Of a DNA stretch of 56,499 nt, positions 32,154 through 41,930 are shown in pieces. Under the pieces are notes generated by a model. It saw nothing but the letters and a program-made list of their open reading frames with translations. It ran no database searches and had not been told where the DNA came from. Origin of the DNA: Roseibium sp. MMSF_3544 (GTDB taxonomy: Bacteria; Pseudomonadota; Alphaproteobacteria; Rhizobiales; Stappiaceae); assembly GCF_030732845.1 (NCBI RefSeq), contig NZ_JASHKA010000032.1:1-56499 (forward strand). The letters are read 5' to 3'. A program made the position numbers and the translations under genes. Position 1 is the first letter of the stretch. Each line of letters opens with the position of its first letter.

Positions 32154-33119
32154 ATGGCCGTTTACACCGAAGTGACCGATGAGGAATTGAACGACTTCAT
32201 CGGTTCATATGACGTCGGGCGTCTGTTGTCGTTCAAAGGCATTGCAGAAGGCGTCGAGAACAGCAACTTCCTGGTTCATACCGACAAGGCCTCCTTCATC
32301 CTGACGCTCTATGAAAAACGGGTGAACCCAAACGACCTGCCCTACTTTCTCAACCTCATGCAACATCTCGCTGTGAAGGGTCTTTCCTGCCCCACACCCG
32401 TGCCCTCCAGGGACGGCAGACTGTTGGGCAAGCTTGCAGGGCGTCCTGCAGCGCTCGTCACCTTTCTGGAAGGCATGTGGGTCAAGCGTCCGCGCGCGGA
32501 ACATTGTGCCGAACTCGGCAAGGCAATGGCGGAGTTGCATCTGGACGGTCAGGACTATGACGGCTTCCGGGAAAACGCATTGAATGTCGGTGGTTGGCGG
32601 CCACTCTACGATCAATGCAGTGCGCGAAGTGACAGTGTCCACCCGGGACTGGGAACCGAAATCGCGCGCGAGCTCGATCACTTGGAGGCCAATTGGCCGT
32701 CGAACCTGCCGAGCGGCGTCATCCATGCCGATCTTTTTCCGGACAACGTATTTTTCCTCGGCAACGAGCTCTCCGGGCTGATCGATTTCTATTTCGCCTG
32801 CAACGATGCCTTTGCCTACGATATCGCGATCTGCCTCAATGCCTGGTGCTTCGAGACAGACCTGTCTTTCAACGTGACAAAGGCGCGCGCGCTGTTGAAA
32901 GGATACACCTCCGTCCGGCCGCTCAATTCAGATGAATATGACGCCCTGCCGACACTCAGCCGCGGTGCCGCTTTAAGGTTTCTTCTCACCCGCCTTTATG
33001 ACTGGCTCAGTGTTCCGGAAGGCGCCCTCGTCACACCCAAAGATCCGATGGAGTACGTCAAGAAACTCAAGTTTCACCAGACGATCAGTGGCACGGAGGC
33101 TTACGGGCTGGAACGATGA
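32154..33119 (+). CDS. thrB: Homoserine kinase (ThrB, type II)
   Basis: A 321-residue kinase of the aminoglycoside phosphotransferase-like fold that phosphorylates homoserine in threonine synthesis. The catalytic loop is HADLFPDNVFFL and the metal-binding Asp is in GLIDFYFACND. The N-terminus AVYTEVTDEEL is typical for alphaproteobacteria. ATG at 32154 lies 4 nt after the ispH stop; its own stop overlaps the rnhA start. Threonine synthase, the next enzyme, is encoded at 39.5-40.9 kb on the other strand. Confidence 0.95.
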   Translation: MAVYTEVTDEELNDFIGSYDVGRLLSFKGIAEGVENSNFLVHTDKASFILTLYEKRVNPNDLPYFLNLMQHLAVKGLSCPTPVPSRDGRLLGKLAGRPAALVTFLEGMWVKRPRAEHCAELGKAMAELHLDGQDYDGFRENALNVGGWRPLYDQCSARSDSVHPGLGTEIARELDHLEANWPSNLPSGVIHADLFPDNVFFLGNELSGLIDFYFACNDAFAYDIAICLNAWCFETDLSFNVTKARALLKGYTSVRPLNSDEYDALPTLSRGAALRFLLTRLYDWLSVPEGALVTPKDPMEYVKKLKFHQTISGTEAYGLER

Positions 33120-33568
33120 GTACCGCGAACCGTGTGACGATCTTTACCGACGGGGCCTGTTCGGGAAACCCCGGGCCCGGTGGCTGGGGTGTGCTGCTGC
33201 GATTCGGCGAGCACGAGAAGGAGTTGCACGGCGGCGAACCCGAGACCACCAACAACCGCATGGAGTTGACGGCGGCGATCGAGGCACTGAACGCACTCAA
33301 GCGCCCTTGTGCCGTCGACCTTTACACCGACAGCACTTATGTCCGCAGCGGCATCCGCGAATGGCTGGACGGCTGGAAACGAAAGAACTGGCGGACATCT
33401 GCGAATAAGCCGGTGAAGAACGCCGATCTCTGGCAAGCCCTTGATGCGGCCCGGGAGCGGCATGAGGTGACCTGGCATTGGGTCAAGGGACATGCCGGTC
33501 ATCCGGACAATGAACGTGCTGACGAACTGGCGCGAACCGGCATGGCACCTTATAAGAACGGCGAATAG
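33116..33568 (+). CDS. rnhA: Ribonuclease HI
   Basis: A 150-residue enzyme that degrades RNA in RNA-DNA hybrids. The catalytic acids are in TDGACSGNPGPGGWG (Asp), NNRMELTAAIEAL (Glu), LYTDSTYVRSGI (Asp) and DNERADELA (Asp), with the conserved KGHAGH. The start overlaps the thrB stop in an ATGA junction. Confidence 0.97.
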   Translation: MSTANRVTIFTDGACSGNPGPGGWGVLLRFGEHEKELHGGEPETTNNRMELTAAIEALNALKRPCAVDLYTDSTYVRSGIREWLDGWKRKNWRTSANKPVKNADLWQALDAARERHEVTWHWVKGHAGHPDNERADELARTGMAPYKNGE

Positions 33569-33655
33569 GTCAGACCGTGATAAAATAGGCTGATAGATTA
33601 GATACAGCAGACGTCTTCCAATCACCGGCCCCGCCTGCAACGCAAGGGATGTCAC

Positions 33656-34579
33656 GTGAGAGTATTCTGGTGGTCCGCCCCAGCTTCGACGCGCCACGTC
33701 GTACCGGATATCCCCGACGCCGTGTTGATCATGGCCAATCCGACATCCGGCGGATACAAAGCCGAATTCCTGGACAGTGTCAGAACGCGGCTGGAGGATC
33801 ACGGCTACAGAACCATGATCCGGCTTACACGCCATGCCGGCGAGATCGGTGACGTTTGCTCAAACCCGTCCCTCAGGGTGAAAACGCTCGTAGTGGCAGG
33901 AGGGGACGGTTCGATAAACGAAGCACTGACCGGATTCCAGAACCACCCGGACCCGCCCCAGCTGGCGGTCGTTCCCTTTGGAACGGCAAACGTACTTGCC
34001 CTTGAACTCGGCTTGCCCAGGACCCCGCGTTCGATTGCCGACATGATCGCGCGTCAGAAGACAAAACCGCTTCACTACGGCATGGCAAATGGTCATCCCT
34101 TCGTGCTCATGGCATCAGCAGGATTCGACGCGGAAGTCGTGCATGCGGTGCCGCTCGCGCTCAAGCGCAAACTGGGCAAGCTGGCTTATGTCATCACCGC
34201 ACTACGCCTTGGATTCAAGCGTGAGGCGACACCGCTGGAAATATCGCTGGACGGCAAGACATTTCAAGGCAAGTTCGCCGTCGCCAGCAACGCACGCCAC
34301 TACGGCGGCCCGTTTGTCATCTGCCCGAACGGTGCGACCGATCCCGGGCTGCACATGCTGGTGCTTGAAAAAGACGATCCCTGGTCGTCCTTGTGCTATG
34401 GAATTGCGCTTCTTCGCGGACGAATTCACAAGGCACGGGGTGCGCACATAAAACCGTTCTCAACGGCAACGATCACCTCACCCACACATGTTGCAGCTCA
34501 GGTCGACGGAGACCCGTTCGGCGCAACACCGCTGGATATCAGGCAAACCCACAAGACCGTGCCTGTCCTGGTGCCGTGA
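33656..34579 (+). CDS. Diacylglycerol/lipid kinase-family protein
   Basis: A 307-residue protein of the DAGK catalytic-domain family (YegS/BmrU-like). The nucleotide-binding motif is VVAGGDGSINEAL, followed by PFGTANVLALELG and a C-terminal part with AAQVDGDPFG. It probably phosphorylates a lipid such as diacylglycerol or a sphingoid base, but the substrate is uncertain. The start is GTG at 33656 with AAGGGA 6 nt upstream; an in-frame ATG at 33731 would remove 25 residues. It follows rnhA by 87 nt. Confidence 0.85.
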   Translation: MRVFWWSAPASTRHVVPDIPDAVLIMANPTSGGYKAEFLDSVRTRLEDHGYRTMIRLTRHAGEIGDVCSNPSLRVKTLVVAGGDGSINEALTGFQNHPDPPQLAVVPFGTANVLALELGLPRTPRSIADMIARQKTKPLHYGMANGHPFVLMASAGFDAEVVHAVPLALKRKLGKLAYVITALRLGFKREATPLEISLDGKTFQGKFAVASNARHYGGPFVICPNGATDPGLHMLVLEKDDPWSSLCYGIALLRGRIHKARGAHIKPFSTATITSPTHVAAQVDGDPFGATPLDIRQTHKTVPVLVP

Positions 34580-34628
34580 TCCGGACACACTCGACCCAAC
34601 CCGTGTAAGCTGCAGCAGGTCTCGCGGA

Positions 34629-37568
34629 TCAGGCAGATTCGGCTTCTGCAGGCATCTTGCGAAGGATCTTGGTGGCTTCGGCGGCCGACATGGCTTCACC
34701 GAAGAAAAAGCCCTGAGCGTATTCGCAGCCGAGCTGATAGAGCTCCAGCGCATCTGCTTCGTTCTCTGCCCCTTCGGCAACCACCGACATGCCGAGATCA
34801 TGCCCCATCGCAACGATCGTCCTGAGCAGAACCGGCCGCGCTGACGAGCCGTTCGGCTTCACGAATGACTGGTCGATCTTGATCGTGTCGAACGGGAAAC
34901 GCTGCAGATAGGACAAGGACGAATGACCCGTGCCGAAGTCATCCAGCGACAGACCTGCACCGAGGCTGCGTAGCCGTTCCATGACCTTTGCCGAATATTC
35001 CGGATTGGACATGACGAGGGACTCGGTCAACTCGAGCTTCAGCGTTCCCGGCTCCAGAGAGGTCCTGGAAAGCACTGCCTTCACGTCGTTGATGAGATCC
35101 TGTTTGAGGAGCTGCCGCGACGACAGGTTGACTGATGCAAAGAGCGGCCGCTGCATCGGGTATTCGCGCTGCCAGAACGCAAGCTGCTGCGCGCCCTTGT
35201 CCAGGACATACATGCCCAGTTCGTTGATCAGGCCGGACTGCTCGGCGATCGGAATGAACTCGGACGGTGCAATCTTTCCCTTCTTGGGATGGCTCCAGCG
35301 CGCCAGGACCTCGTAACCTGCAATCGACTGATCCTCGAGCCGGATGATCGGCTGGAAGAAAACACCGAGCGTCTCCTTCTTGATGGCTTCCCGAAGGTCC
35401 GCTTCCAGATCGACGATGTTCTTGTCGAGCGGACGCAAGATCGGCCGGAACACTTCCTGCCGGTCACCGCCAAGCCGCTTGGCGTGGTTGAGAGCAATTT
35501 CGGCGTTGGTGAGCATGTCCTCAACAGCCTCTTTGCCGCCCTCAAAAAACGCGATCCCGACCGAGCAGGTCAGGAAGATCTCCCGATCTCCGAAAGTGAT
35601 CGGGGCCCGGACCGCCTTGCGCAGGGAATCTGCCAGGGCGACGATCCTGTCCGGTTCCTGTTCCGACAGAAGCACCAGGCCGTACTGGTCGCCTGACAGC
35701 CTTCCAAGTGTGTCCTGCTGGCCGATCAGCCGGCCAAGGCGGCGCGCAACGGTCAAGAGGATGCTGTCACCTGCAGACAGGCCGATGCTGTCGTTGACCT
35801 GCTTGAAGCGGTCCAGATTGAGCACGAGCAGGGTCGGTTTGGAGGTTTCTTCGGCTTTTGCACGCACAACACTGGTGCGCAGCCGGTCGACGAAAAGTTC
35901 CCGGTTCGGCAGACCCGTCAGGTTGTCGTGGACCGCGTCGTGGAGCAGCCGTTCCTCCGCCGTGCGCTCCTCGGTCACGTCCAGCAGCGTTCCGACGCAA
36001 CGGATCACTTCGCCGTCCGACCCGATGATCGGCCGGGCCCGTAGCCTGAACCAACGGAAATGACCGTCTTCCGATCTTAAACGGAAGGTCTGCATGACTT
36101 TGCCGCGCCGTTGATCGATGACCGCATCCAGGGTTGCCCGGAAGCGATCCCGGTCCTGGGGATGCAACACCTCCAGCCAGTCACGTGCCGGGCCTTCGAG
36201 CGCGCCGCGTTTGAGATTGAGCAGTTCCTCGACTTCGTTCCCGGTATAGATGCGGTCGCGGTCGATGTCCCAGTCCCAGATGATGTCGCCGGCACCGGTA
36301 AGCGCAAGCGCTTTGCGTTCGACATCTGAAATAAGGCCCTGGGCGATCGCACCGCCTGCAAAGGCGTGCTGCATCACGGTGAAACCGATGAGAAGAACGA
36401 TCAGCACAAGACCGCCGCCAAGAGCCGGCTGTACAATGTCGTTGGAAAGGTAGCCGGTCACGGTCATGGCCGAACCGATCAGCCAGGCGATCAGAAGGCA
36501 CCAGGTCGGGATCAGCAGGATCGCGCGATCGTACTGCTGGAAGGCAAGGACTGCGATGGTGATGAAGCCGAGAGCACCGATTACGGCGAGCGACAGACGC
36601 GCGATACCGGCTGCGATCGACGGATCCCAGACTGCGACGCCCAGCAGACCGAGGATCAGGATCAGTGTTGTCAGCGCCAGGTGCGAATAGTGAATGTTCC
36701 AGCGATTGAGATTGAGATAGGCGTACAGAAAGATCAGCAAACTGGCCGCGAGCATCACTTCCGCGCAGGACCGCGCGAGCTGACTTCCGCCGCCGTCGAG
36801 ATTGAAGACGAGGCCCCAGAAACCGAAGTCGATGCAAAGGTAGGCAAGAACCGACCAGGCGAGTGCCGCCGTCGCCGGGAACATGACAGTTCCCTTGACC
36901 ACGAAAAGGATCGTCAGGAACAGCGCCAGCAGACCGGAGATGCCGAGAATGATGCCGCGGTATAGCGTATAGGCGTTGATCGTTTCCTTGTAGACGTCCG
37001 GCTCCCAGATCCTGACTTCAGGAAGGTTCGGCGTCGTCAGTTCTGCAACGAACGTGACAATGGAGCCGGGGTCGAGGGTCACCAGAAAGACGTCGGCTTC
37101 AAGGCTCTTCAGGCGTTCAGGTGCAATGCCCTGGCTGGGTGTGATCGCGGCGATGCGTGACGAACCAAGGTCCGGCCAAAACAGGTCCGAGCCGACCAGC
37201 TTGTAGTTCGGCGCGACAATCAGCCGGTCAATCTGCTCGTCGCTGGTGTTGGCGAGTGCAAAGACGGCCCAGTTGGTGTTGTTGCCATCAAGCGAGGGAA
37301 CCTCGATGCGGCGCACGATGCCGTCGGCGCCAGGCGCAGTCGAGACCTGCAGGCGCGTTCCGGCGTTCCGGTGCATGTCGATCGAATTCGTGACATCGAG
37401 CGCTTCGATATCGATCGGCACCGGAATCGGCTCAAGGGCGTGCGCCGGCAAAGTCGCAACTGCCGAGATAATCAGGCAAAAAATAAATACGAAAGCCCCG
37501 ATCACTCTGCTGACGGGCTCCGGTAACAAAATCGACATGAAGCGAAGAACTACCGGGTTGTGGCTCAT
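34629..37568 (-). CDS. Membrane PAS-GGDEF-EAL protein with degenerate GGDEF
   Basis: A 979-residue signalling protein. A signal or anchor segment (about 22-43) is followed by an extracytoplasmic domain, a block of membrane helices (about 205-410, 7TM-like), a PAS domain with PAC (about 420-545), GGDEF (about 555-715) and EAL (about 735-970). The GGDEF active site reads SGDQY (625-629), so diguanylate cyclase activity is unlikely. In the EAL domain the first motif is EVL (753-755), but the metal-binding DDFGTG (876-881), NLSSRQ, ELTES and VAEGAEN are kept, so c-di-GMP hydrolysis is likely. It lies after rimJ-like, M16 and thrC genes; its start lies 1 nt after the acetyltransferase stop. Confidence 0.9.
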   Translation of the reverse strand: MSHNPVVLRFMSILLPEPVSRVIGAFVFIFCLIISAVATLPAHALEPIPVPIDIEALDVTNSIDMHRNAGTRLQVSTAPGADGIVRRIEVPSLDGNNTNWAVFALANTSDEQIDRLIVAPNYKLVGSDLFWPDLGSSRIAAITPSQGIAPERLKSLEADVFLVTLDPGSIVTFVAELTTPNLPEVRIWEPDVYKETINAYTLYRGIILGISGLLALFLTILFVVKGTVMFPATAALAWSVLAYLCIDFGFWGLVFNLDGGGSQLARSCAEVMLAASLLIFLYAYLNLNRWNIHYSHLALTTLILILGLLGVAVWDPSIAAGIARLSLAVIGALGFITIAVLAFQQYDRAILLIPTWCLLIAWLIGSAMTVTGYLSNDIVQPALGGGLVLIVLLIGFTVMQHAFAGGAIAQGLISDVERKALALTGAGDIIWDWDIDRDRIYTGNEVEELLNLKRGALEGPARDWLEVLHPQDRDRFRATLDAVIDQRRGKVMQTFRLRSEDGHFRWFRLRARPIIGSDGEVIRCVGTLLDVTEERTAEERLLHDAVHDNLTGLPNRELFVDRLRTSVVRAKAEETSKPTLLVLNLDRFKQVNDSIGLSAGDSILLTVARRLGRLIGQQDTLGRLSGDQYGLVLLSEQEPDRIVALADSLRKAVRAPITFGDREIFLTCSVGIAFFEGGKEAVEDMLTNAEIALNHAKRLGGDRQEVFRPILRPLDKNIVDLEADLREAIKKETLGVFFQPIIRLEDQSIAGYEVLARWSHPKKGKIAPSEFIPIAEQSGLINELGMYVLDKGAQQLAFWQREYPMQRPLFASVNLSSRQLLKQDLINDVKAVLSRTSLEPGTLKLELTESLVMSNPEYSAKVMERLRSLGAGLSLDDFGTGHSSLSYLQRFPFDTIKIDQSFVKPNGSSARPVLLRTIVAMGHDLGMSVVAEGAENEADALELYQLGCEYAQGFFFGEAMSAAEATKILRKMPAEAESA

Positions 37569-37569
37569 G

Positions 37570-38208
37570 TCACAAGAATTCTTTCAAGATACCCTCAACG
37601 CTGGGCTTAATTTTTCCCGAAAGCGCCGCATGATCTTCCGCCAGACAGGCAAAAAGGAGATGGTCCTGCCAAGATCCGTTGATTAACAGATAGTTGCGCG
37701 CATAACCTTCTCGGTGGAAGCCCGCGTTTTCAAGCAGTCTTATGGAGGGCGCGTTCACCGGAATACAGGCCGCTTCGATACGATGGAGATTCAAGACGTC
37801 GAAACAAAAAGGCAGGATCATGGCAACGGCAGCGGACATGTGCCCTTTTCCGGCGTGGCGCTCCCCCATCCAATAGCCCAGTGTCGCAGTCTGGCTGACA
37901 CCCCGGCGGATGTTGCTCAGCGTCAAACCGCCGAGAATCTGGTTTGGCCTTGACCGGAATAGGAAGAAGGTCAGGCTACGGCCATCCTTGCGGTCTCTGG
38001 CGTAGCGGCGCAGCCGCCGGCGGAAGCCGGACTTGGTCAGGTCGTCAGACGGCCAAAGCGGTTCCCAAGGCTTCAAAAACGCCCGGCTCTCACCCCGAAG
38101 TTCTGCCCATTCCTTGAAGTCGGACATGAGTGGCGGGCGCAGGTAATACCCGCCCGCCTCGATCAGCAGCTCGGCGTCATGTGATGATCCCGGCCGTAGC
38201 AACGCCAT
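37570..38208 (-). CDS. RimJ-like GNAT acetyltransferase
   Basis: A 212-residue GNAT acetyltransferase of the RimJ/RimL type. The acetyl-CoA loop is in GYWMGERHAGKGHMSAAV, followed by LNLHRIEAACIPVNAPSIRLLENAGF and REGYARNYLLING. Homologues acetylate ribosomal protein N-termini, but the target is unproven. It sits between the M16 peptidase gene (17 nt upstream) and the GGDEF/EAL gene, all on the minus strand. Confidence 0.88.
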   Translation of the reverse strand: MALLRPGSSHDAELLIEAGGYYLRPPLMSDFKEWAELRGESRAFLKPWEPLWPSDDLTKSGFRRRLRRYARDRKDGRSLTFFLFRSRPNQILGGLTLSNIRRGVSQTATLGYWMGERHAGKGHMSAAVAMILPFCFDVLNLHRIEAACIPVNAPSIRLLENAGFHREGYARNYLLINGSWQDHLLFACLAEDHAALSGKIKPSVEGILKEFL

Positions 38209-38225
38209 GCCCAGACCTCCGCAAG

Positions 38226-39515
38226 TTACAACGACGCCGCCCGCAGCACCGGCCCTTGCTCCAGCCGTCCGGCCAGTTCTGCCGCCGTCATGATACCATC
38301 GACGGGCCCAATGGCGGTCAAGGTCGGTGTGGTGCCGACGAAGGTTTCATAGGCAACCCTGCGGATATCTTCAGCCGTCACGGCCTCGATCTTGCTGGAG
38401 ATCTCATCCGGGCCAAGAACGCGCCCGTGCACCAGGATCTGCCTTGCAATCTGGCCCGCACGTGCAGCGGGGCTTTCAAGAGCCATCATCAGACCAGCCC
38501 GGATTTGCGCCCGCGATCTGGCAACTTCGTCGTCGGTGATGGTCTGCGAGGCAGAAACGAGTTCGTTGGCAATCATCGGCATCAGCGCGGCCAGGTCTTC
38601 ATGGCTGGTCGCCGCATGCAATCCGAACAGGCCGGTATCGGAAAAAGCCCAGTGGAAACTGTAGATGGCATAACAAAGCCCATGCTTTTCACGAATTTCC
38701 TGAAACAGGCGTGACGACATTCCGCCGCCCAGAACGGAGGCCAGTATCTGGATGGCGTAATAGTCCTTGGACTTGTAAGCCAGTCCTTCGAAACCCATCA
38801 GCACCTGAGCTTCCATCAGGTCCTTGGGTCGCAGCGTTTCACCGCCACCATATGTCGCCTTGGTGTCTTGCGAGGCGGCCTCGCTGCTGAACCCGCCGAA
38901 TTTCTCGCGCGCCAGGGCAACAAACTCATCGTGATCAACCGCACCAGCAGCTGCCAGAACCATGTCTGGGCCGCGGTAGCGATCGGCAAGATAGGCGTTG
39001 AGTGCGTCCCTGTTGAACCCCTGAACCGTTTCGGGAGTTCCGAGAATGGGTCTTCCGATCGCCTGATCGGGCCAGGCGGTTCCCTGGAAAAGATCGAAGG
39101 CCTGGTCTTCCGGTGAATCGTTGGCAGCTCCGATCTCCTGAAGGATCACATGCTGTTCTCGAGCCAGTTCTTGCGCATCGAAGGTCGAATTCTGCAGAAT
39201 GTCCGACAGAATATCGACAGCAAGTGGCATGTCTTCGGCCAGGATGCGCGCATAATAGTTGGTGTGCTCGATGCTGGTGGAAGCATTCAGTTCACCGCCG
39301 ACCGCCTCAATTTCCTCCGCTATGCCACGCGCGGTCCGGGATCTGGTGCCTTTGAAGGCCATGTGCTCCAGGAGATGCGTGATGCCGTTTTGCTGCAGCG
39401 TTTCCGCGCGCGAGCCAGTGCGGACCCACACCCCAAGGGCCGCCGTTTTCAGATACGGCATCTGGTCAGTTACGACCGTCATCCCGTTTTCCAGGACCGT
39501 TGTTTGTACTTTCAT
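38226..39515 (-). CDS. M16-family zinc peptidase
   Basis: A 429-residue protein of the M16B (mitochondrial processing peptidase-like) family. The inverted zinc motif HxxEH is seen in GITHLLEHMAFKGT, with the distal Glu in the EIEAVGGELNAST region. The C-terminal half (IREKHGLCYAIYSFHWAF) is the conserved peptide-binding domain. It is 8 nt after thrC, an arrangement common in alphaproteobacteria. Cellular substrates are unknown. Confidence 0.93.
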   Translation of the reverse strand: MKVQTTVLENGMTVVTDQMPYLKTAALGVWVRTGSRAETLQQNGITHLLEHMAFKGTRSRTARGIAEEIEAVGGELNASTSIEHTNYYARILAEDMPLAVDILSDILQNSTFDAQELAREQHVILQEIGAANDSPEDQAFDLFQGTAWPDQAIGRPILGTPETVQGFNRDALNAYLADRYRGPDMVLAAAGAVDHDEFVALAREKFGGFSSEAASQDTKATYGGGETLRPKDLMEAQVLMGFEGLAYKSKDYYAIQILASVLGGGMSSRLFQEIREKHGLCYAIYSFHWAFSDTGLFGLHAATSHEDLAALMPMIANELVSASQTITDDEVARSRAQIRAGLMMALESPAARAGQIARQILVHGRVLGPDEISSKIEAVTAEDIRRVAYETFVGTTPTLTAIGPVDGIMTAAELAGRLEQGPVLRAASL

Positions 39516-39523
39516 ATAGTCAG

Positions 39524-40930
39524 CTACACCCTGTCGGTGACGGCCCTGGCGTGACTTTCGATAAATCGTTCCACCACGCCCTGCTCTGCCGCCAAAACCT
39601 GCTGGCGCTCCTCCGCAGTCATCATGTCTTTCAAGTTGTCCGGCAATTCTGGCCGAACTCCCGACGCTTTTTCAACCGCATCCGGGAATTTTGCCGGATG
39701 AGCTGTTCCCAGGACCACCATTGGCACCGAACCGTCGTCATGGTCTTTCGCCACGTGAACGCCGATTGCCGTATGCGGGTCCAGAAGATAACCGGCAGCA
39801 TCCCAGACTTCCGAGATTGTCGCTGCGGTCTCTTCCTCGTTGCAACGGCCCGCCCCAAAATGAGCGCGCATCGCCGCCAGAGGCCCGTTTTCTATCGTGA
39901 AGCTGCCCGACTGGGTCAACTGGTTCATCATCTGCTGGACCGCAGCACCGTCGCGTCCGCAGACCTCGGCCAAAAGCCGTTCGAAATTCGACGAAACCTG
40001 GATATCCATGGACGGTGATATTGTCGGCGTGACGCCCTTTTTCTCGTAGCGCCCGGTTTCGAGCGTCCGCGCCAGAATGTCATTCACGTTGGTCGCGACG
40101 ATCAGTTTTTCGACTGGAAGCCCCATTTTCATGGCCGCATAACCGGCGAAAATGTCGCCGAAATTTCCGGTCGGAACCGTGAAGGAGATTTTGCGGTGCG
40201 GTGCGCCAAGCGCGGCTCCGGCAACAAAGTAGTAGACGATCTGCGCCAGAATACGCGCCCAGTTGATCGAGTTGACACCCGATAATGCAACCCGGTCGCG
40301 GAAGGCGAAATGGTTGAACATGCCTTTGACGATCGCCTGGCAGTCGTCAAAATTGCCAGTCAGCGCAAGGGCATGGACGTTGTGTTCCGCAGGCGTGGTC
40401 ATCTGCCTGCGCTGAACGTTGGACACACGGCCGTCAGGAAACAGAATGAAAATATCCGTGCGCTCACGTCCCTTGAAGGCATCGATGGCGGCGCCACCGG
40501 TATCGCCGGACGTTGCCCCGACAATCGTCGCGCGCAAGCCTCTTTTGGTGAGCACGTAGTCCATCATGCGGCCGAGCAGCTGCATGGCTACGTCCTTGAA
40601 AGCGAGCGTCGGCCCGTGAAACAGTTCAAGAATGAAGGTGTTAGCTCCGGTCTGAACCAGAGGGGTCACCGCCGGGTGCCGGAAGCTTCCGTACGCCTCG
40701 CCGATCATTTTCTTCAGATCGGTCTCGGGGATTGCATCTCCAACAAAGGGGCGGATGACTTCGAGCGCAACATCGCCATATGGTTTTCCGGCAAAAGAGG
40801 CAATCTGATCCGGGCTGAATTGCGGCCAGGTTTCCGGAAGATAAAGACCGCCGTCGCGGGCCAGGCCCTGAAGAAGGACATCGGAAAACTCCAGAACCGG
40901 TGCTTCACCACGCGTACTGCTGTATTTCAC
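39524..40930 (-). CDS. thrC: Threonine synthase
   Basis: A 468-residue PLP enzyme that turns O-phosphohomoserine into threonine. The PLP Lys is in FHGPTLAFKDVAMQLLG, and the cofactor phosphate loop is in VPTGNFGDIFAGYAA. The start is set at GTG 40930, giving the typical N-terminus (M)KYSSTRGEAP; AAAGAGGA lies upstream. An ATG 33 nt upstream would add 11 charged residues not seen in the family. It heads a minus-strand unit with the M16 peptidase, RimJ-like and GGDEF/EAL genes. Confidence 0.95.
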   Translation of the reverse strand: MKYSSTRGEAPVLEFSDVLLQGLARDGGLYLPETWPQFSPDQIASFAGKPYGDVALEVIRPFVGDAIPETDLKKMIGEAYGSFRHPAVTPLVQTGANTFILELFHGPTLAFKDVAMQLLGRMMDYVLTKRGLRATIVGATSGDTGGAAIDAFKGRERTDIFILFPDGRVSNVQRRQMTTPAEHNVHALALTGNFDDCQAIVKGMFNHFAFRDRVALSGVNSINWARILAQIVYYFVAGAALGAPHRKISFTVPTGNFGDIFAGYAAMKMGLPVEKLIVATNVNDILARTLETGRYEKKGVTPTISPSMDIQVSSNFERLLAEVCGRDGAAVQQMMNQLTQSGSFTIENGPLAAMRAHFGAGRCNEEETAATISEVWDAAGYLLDPHTAIGVHVAKDHDDGSVPMVVLGTAHPAKFPDAVEKASGVRPELPDNLKDMMTAEERQQVLAAEQGVVERFIESHARAVTDRV

Positions 40931-41139
40931 CCTGTCACGTTCCTCTTTTTGATCGCTGGACATTACCTGCCAATGCCCACCGTCCAGACCCCCAGCCTAC
41001 TTGAAACTCACCGGCTTTGAAACAAACCATGCCATTCAGCCGACTTACGCGCCATAACATTCAAGCGCAAGTCGCTTTTGGGTTAAATCATGACCGTGCG
41101 TGAACAGGAGCAGCGCCAGGACAACGGCGCTCGCAAAAA

Positions 41140-41736
41140 TCAGGCGTGACCCGCATCGGAATAGAGCATGGCCGGATCTATGCCCAAGGATCCGAGCGCG
41201 CGATGCCACTTGGCGTCGAAGTCGGGATCGAACAGGATTTCCGGATCTGCGGGCGCCGTCAGCCAGCCGTTTGACTGGATTTCGTTTTCCAATTGTCCGG
41301 GAGCCCATCCGGCATACCCGAGAGCAAGGATCGCCTGTGCCGGACCATCACCTTGTGCGAGCGCGCGCAAAATTTCCAGCGTCGCGGTCAGGCAGATACC
41401 GTTGTCGATCGTCAATGTAGACTGGTTCAGCATGAAATCGTCGCTATGAAGCACGAAACCGCGTTCGACCTCGACCGGCCCGCCCTTGTGAACATTCATG
41501 TCGCGGACGCTTTCCGGCAAACGGATCGAGCCTTCGTCGTTCACGATATCGAGCTGGATGAGCAGTTCTTCTAGGGAAAGATGCCTTGCGACCTGATTGA
41601 CCACCAGACCCATGGCCCCCTGGTCGGAATGTGAGCACAAATAAATCACGGAGTGTTCGAACCGGCTGTCTGCCATGCTCGGCATCGCAATCAGAAACTG
41701 TCCTTCAAGAGAGTCTGTTTCTTCGACTCCTGCCAT
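41140..41736 (-). CDS. YqgE/AlgH-family protein
   Basis: A 198-residue protein with the UPF0301 hallmarks: GQFLIAMPSMADSRFEHSVIYLC near the N-terminus, GAMGLVVNQ, VHKGGPVEVERGFVLHS and ILALGYAGWAPGQLENE. The family has no defined biochemical function. ATG at 41736 is preceded by GAGG. It is divergent from the DsbD-like gene. Confidence 0.92.
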   Translation of the reverse strand: MAGVEETDSLEGQFLIAMPSMADSRFEHSVIYLCSHSDQGAMGLVVNQVARHLSLEELLIQLDIVNDEGSIRLPESVRDMNVHKGGPVEVERGFVLHSDDFMLNQSTLTIDNGICLTATLEILRALAQGDGPAQAILALGYAGWAPGQLENEIQSNGWLTAPADPEILFDPDFDAKWHRALGSLGIDPAMLYSDAGHA

Positions 41737-41930
41737 GCGTACCTCAATAGGTGATTGACGCGCTCGATCAAAGGAAAGCATACCGCCTTTAAGAAGCTTT
41801 GTTAATGTCTGTTTCCGTTCAAAGCCGGCTCTCATCTCACATTACCGTAACGCGTCCGTCACGAGGAAATGACCCTCTCAGAGCAGACAGCCTCATGACG
41901 GCTGCAACAAACTCGTGTAGCACTGGGCCC

